A stretch of 9,563 nt of DNA, taken from the NCBI GenBank assembly GCA_023144145.1, contig JAGLGG010000118.1, forward strand, positions 1 through 9,563, in the 5' to 3' direction. Below the pieces are notes generated by a model, which ran no database searches, had not been told where the DNA came from, and worked only from the letters and a program-made list of their open reading frames with translations. A program made the position numbers and the translations under genes. Source of the stretch: Anaerolineales bacterium. Its GTDB lineage: Bacteria > Chloroflexota > Anaerolineae > Anaerolineales > E44-bin32. This document shows, in pieces, positions 7,195 through 9,563 of this stretch; position 1 is the stretch's first letter, and each line of letters starts with the position of its first letter.

Positions 7195-8288
7195 GCCGTA
7201 CCAGTTCCCTTCGCAAACCCTTCGAGTTCCATTGCAATCGATTGGGCAGCTTGAGGCATCGCCAATTTTGCTGCTGCGAATGCCATCTCTTCCAGCTTAT
7301 TGCCATCCTTCAATAGCTCTGTCACTGTGGGTAATAAGCTGTCGTCTAGCTCAAGATCTCGCACAATTACGGCTGCCCCACGGGTTGATAGATAGTCAGC
7401 ATTCACCTTCTGGTATCGCCATGCATGCGGATATGGGACCAGGACCGATGGAACTCCAAGGATGGGATATTCACCTAATGAGGAAGCTCCAGCTCTCGAA
7501 ACGATTAGGTCGGCAGCCCCAAGCGCTGCTGCCATTTCCTCGTGCAAATAATCATGTGCATGGTAAAGATCTCGCTCTTCACTTCCCAAGGCACGTTGAA
7601 CCCGCTCCACCTCAGGCCAGTCCAACTCTCCTGTAATGTGTATCACCTCTGCAACCACCAGAAGCTCTGCAAGATTCTTCCAAAGTGCATAATTAATCGA
7701 ACGTGCCCCTCGACTCCCACCAAATACCAACACAACTGGGCGTTCGGATTTCAGGTTCATTCGATCTCTTGCGCTCTTCTTGTTGATCTTCTGAAGAGAA
7801 ATTCGGGTTGGGTATCCAGTCACTTTAACAATCTTTCGGCTGCTGTAATAAGATTTTGATTCTTCCGTGGTAACCGTGATCACATTGGCGAATTTACTGA
7901 TCACACGCAACGCAAGCCCGGGTTCAATGTCAGGTGTGAAGACAACTTTAGGAACCTTTCTGCTCGCCATTGCGACAGGGATGCCCACATAACCTCCGGT
8001 GAACAAAATGACGTCTGGTTCGAATTCCCGAATCACTTTCCTCGCTTCAAAGATTCCTCTTCCAAGCTGAAGGGCGTTTTTAGGGAGGGATCTCACTCCC
8101 ACACCGTGTACGCCGGCCGCCGGGATTGATTTCAAAGGGATTTCAGTTCTCCCAATCAAGGAGCCTTCCATTCCACCTTCTCCACCGATCCAAAGGACCT
8201 TAGCCTTAACGGCTAGAGCTTCGACGACGGCTAACGCGGGATACACGCCCCCGCCGGTTCCGCCGGCCGACACTAAGAGACGTAACAT
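7191..8288 (-). CDS. murG: MurG-type lipid I N-acetylglucosaminyltransferase
   Basis: MurG is the peripheral GT-B enzyme on the cytoplasmic face that moves GlcNAc from UDP-GlcNAc to lipid I, giving lipid II. Counting from the ATG at 8288 (365 aa): the N-terminal G loop is SAGGTGGGVYPALAV (7-21), followed by LFTGGYVGIPVAMAS (95-109), FTPDIEPGLALR (117-128), VLVFGGSRGARSIN (186-199) and the donor-site SRAGASSLGEYPILGVPS (264-281), with the conserved Glu273, Gln293 and Asn296 (YQKVNA). Two acceptor-side signatures differ from textbook MurG: GGTGGH is GGTGGG, and HEQN is replaced by TPDI. The overall length, the donor site and the ftsW-murG-murC context keep the call. The ATG lies inside the end of ftsW (83-nt overlap). 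A TTG at 8309 would add seven residues. No good ribosome binding site precedes the ATG, so coupling to ftsW is likely. Confidence 0.94.
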   Translation of the reverse strand: MLRLLVSAGGTGGGVYPALAVVEALAVKAKVLWIGGEGGMEGSLIGRTEIPLKSIPAAGVHGVGVRSLPKNALQLGRGIFEARKVIREFEPDVILFTGGYVGIPVAMASRKVPKVVFTPDIEPGLALRVISKFANVITVTTEESKSYYSSRKIVKVTGYPTRISLQKINKKSARDRMNLKSERPVVLVFGGSRGARSINYALWKNLAELLVVAEVIHITGELDWPEVERVQRALGSEERDLYHAHDYLHEEMAAALGAADLIVSRAGASSLGEYPILGVPSVLVPYPHAWRYQKVNADYLSTRGAAVIVRDLELDDSLLPTVTELLKDGNKLEEMAFAAAKLAMPQAAQSIAMELEGFAKGTGTA

Positions 8289-9432
8289 GCTTATTCGCTT
8301 TACCTTCAATAGGTCTTCGCCTAGAGATATTTAATAGCAAACCCACCGCGGCCATGTTTGTTACCAGGCTTGATCCACCGTAGCTGAACAAGGGGAGTGC
8401 ATTCCCAGCAAATGGCAGCAAGCCAAGTAGAACCGCCATGTTTACGATCGCCTCTAGACCAATCCAAAATGTGATTCCAGAAGCCAATAAGGTGGCAAGT
8501 TTATCTGGCTGTTGGCGTGAAATCTTAAACCCTCGCCAAATAAGAAATGCGAACAACGACAAAACAACCGTGGCACCCAGGAGTCCAATTTCCTCACCGA
8601 TTACGGCGAAGATGCTGTCTGTATGAGGTGCTGGAAGAAGACCAAATTTTTCTCGGCTCGCCCCTAGTCCACGGCCCAGCAATCCCCCTGAATGGAAGGC
8701 CTGGAGAGATTGTTTTACGTGATAGGAAGCTTCTTCGACATTGATCAACCCATTGATATACTCTACCCATCTCTGTTTACCAGTATTACTTACCCTCACA
8801 AGGAGCAATCCCACTCCAGCGCTTCCCAGTGCAATTGTTAGTGTTTGAACCAGGGGCGAGCCAGCCAAATAGAACATCACTAGCGCAACCACACCCAACG
8901 TGATCGCAGCACTCAAATCCGGCTGGAGTAGGATGAGCCCAGCCATGAAACCGATCATTAACACCAAGGGAATCAGGCCATAGCCCCATTCCATTAATCG
9001 GTCTTCTTTGGATTCCATCCATACGGCTAAATAAATGATCATGGCCAATTTCGCTAATTCGGAAGGTTGAACCGAGCCACTTAGGAAGGCTCGTTTTGGC
9101 CCAACCCCAATGTCAATCAATAGCACTGCAAGCAACGCGATTATCGCTGTCAGAATTCCCGGCAGCGCCAGCGCACGTATCCACTTCATTGGAATTTTCG
9201 CTGCGGTAACGAGCGCTATCAGACCCACGAATAGGTTAAAAACCTGGCGGCGAATAATCGCATTTGGATCGGTGTAGATTCGGAAGGCAACGTCCCAACT
9301 AGCCGAATACACCATCACAAGCCCAAAAGAAATCATGATAATTACGACCAGAATCAACCAGGGATCGTATCCCATCACCTTGAATTTCTTTTGAAGGTTT
9401 TCCGTTCGAAACAACGATGTTGATGCTGTCAT
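8206..9432 (-). CDS. ftsW: SEDS-family peptidoglycan glycosyltransferase FtsW
   Basis: FtsW is the multi-pass membrane polymerase that builds septal glycan strands from lipid II together with a class B penicillin-binding protein. The 408-aa product has about ten membrane segments between residues 24 and 370. SEDS motifs seen: SGSVQPSELAKLAMIIYLA (118-136), LLQPDLSAAIT (168-178), the extracellular loop GLLGRGLGASREKFGLLPAP (250-269) followed by HTDSIFAVIGEEIG (270-283), and PLFSYGGSSL (347-356). The stretch before QPSE reads GPKRAFLSGS, lacking the common NGARRW wording. The ATG at 9432 overlaps the murD stop as ATGA. The frame continues past the last helix through an arginine-rich cytoplasmic tail (from about 370) with ten Arg in its last 19 residues. 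The final 27 codons are also the start of murG in another frame. RodA is the alternative, but the murD-ftsW-murG order favours FtsW. Confidence 0.95.
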   Translation of the reverse strand: MTASTSLFRTENLQKKFKVMGYDPWLILVVIIMISFGLVMVYSASWDVAFRIYTDPNAIIRRQVFNLFVGLIALVTAAKIPMKWIRALALPGILTAIIALLAVLLIDIGVGPKRAFLSGSVQPSELAKLAMIIYLAVWMESKEDRLMEWGYGLIPLVLMIGFMAGLILLQPDLSAAITLGVVALVMFYLAGSPLVQTLTIALGSAGVGLLLVRVSNTGKQRWVEYINGLINVEEASYHVKQSLQAFHSGGLLGRGLGASREKFGLLPAPHTDSIFAVIGEEIGLLGATVVLSLFAFLIWRGFKISRQQPDKLATLLASGITFWIGLEAIVNMAVLLGLLPFAGNALPLFSYGGSSLVTNMAAVGLLLNISRRRPIEGKANKHVTSLSVGRRNRRGRVSRVSRRRSSSR

Positions 9433-9563
9433 ACTATGTTTTCCACCAATGATCGAAATTCATCCCCGCGCTGCTCGAAATCAATATATTGGTCGAAACT
9501 AGTTCCCCCGGGAGCGAGGAGCACAACATCTCCTTCTTCAACAATTTCGGAGGCAAGCTCCAC
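9429..9563 (-). CDS. murD: UDP-N-acetylmuramoylalanine--D-glutamate ligase, C-terminal end
   Basis: Only the last 44 residues are in the window; the N-terminal and central domains lie beyond base 9563. The visible part ends with LLAPGGTSFDQYIDFEQRG followed by DEFRSLVENIV. This matches the C-terminal MurD signature, in which a serine or alanine, a proline and small residues precede SFDxF..FexRGxxF. MurD adds D-Glu to UDP-MurNAc-L-Ala in the cytoplasm. Its TGA overlaps the ftsW ATG as ATGA, the usual dcw neighbour relation. The fragment is too short to judge catalytic residues. Another Mur ligase is possible in principle, but the RGDEF ending and the position before ftsW point to MurD. Confidence 0.9.
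   Translation of the reverse strand: MELASEIVEEGDVVLLAPGGTSFDQYIDFEQRGDEFRSLVENIV

Noticed and set aside
6905..7306. A 133-codon minus-strand frame overlapping the CvpA-like gene
   Set aside because: It is an alternative frame of the same DNA; the hydrophobic frame with ATGA overlaps on both sides is clearly the gene.
7052..7636. A 194-codon plus-strand frame
   Set aside because: It lies antisense to murG and the CvpA-like gene, crosses their junction, has no recognisable domain, and its composition mirrors the genes opposite.
8289..8309. MurG start at the TTG at 8309
   Set aside because: The extra seven residues (beginning MKVKRIS) are not expected before the MLRLLVSAGGTGG start typical of MurG, and there is no ribosome binding site.
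1..9563. Defence system, prophage, mobile element or CRISPR array
   Set aside because: The entire window is accounted for by co-directional dcw genes; no repeats, integrase, transposase or array-like structure is visible.

Overview
The window is an internal piece of a division and cell wall (dcw) gene cluster. All genes lie on the minus strand, so transcription runs from high to low coordinates. In that order they are: murD (3' end only), ftsW, murG, a CvpA-like membrane protein gene, murC, an unrecognised 59-codon gene, murB, ddl, ftsQ, ftsA and ftsZ (5' two thirds only). No RNA gene, mobile element, CRISPR array, long repeat or convincing terminator is visible, and no gene-free stretch exceeds about 100 bases.

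The organism is a bacterium of moderate GC content. The gene order, the CvpA-like gene between murG and murC, and the divergent wording of MurG and FtsW suggest a Chloroflexota (Anaerolineae-like) genome. That assignment is inference from remembered family patterns; no search was run.

Region by region: 9563-8206 holds the end of murD and ftsW, joined by an ATGA overlap. murG (8288-7191) starts inside ftsW, giving an 83-nt two-frame overlap. murG, the CvpA-like gene and murC are chained by ATGA overlaps. murC is followed after 10 nt by the 59-aa ORF at 5301-5122, whose stop overlaps the GTG start of murB. murB, ddl and ftsQ are chained by TGATG junctions. Only the last two junctions are open: 91 nt before ftsA and 57 nt before ftsZ. 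ftsZ has a strong Shine-Dalgarno sequence, unlike most genes here.

Working together: MurB, MurC and MurD build UDP-MurNAc and its first peptide residues. Ddl supplies D-Ala-D-Ala. MurG converts lipid I to lipid II, and the SEDS protein FtsW polymerises it at the septum. FtsZ forms the division ring, FtsA anchors it to the membrane, and FtsQ links it to the periplasmic synthesis machinery. The cluster is largely ordinary. The points that deserve a second look are the 59-aa gene, the loss of two MurG signature motifs, the ftsW/murG overlap that encodes an arginine-rich FtsW tail, and the CvpA-like gene.
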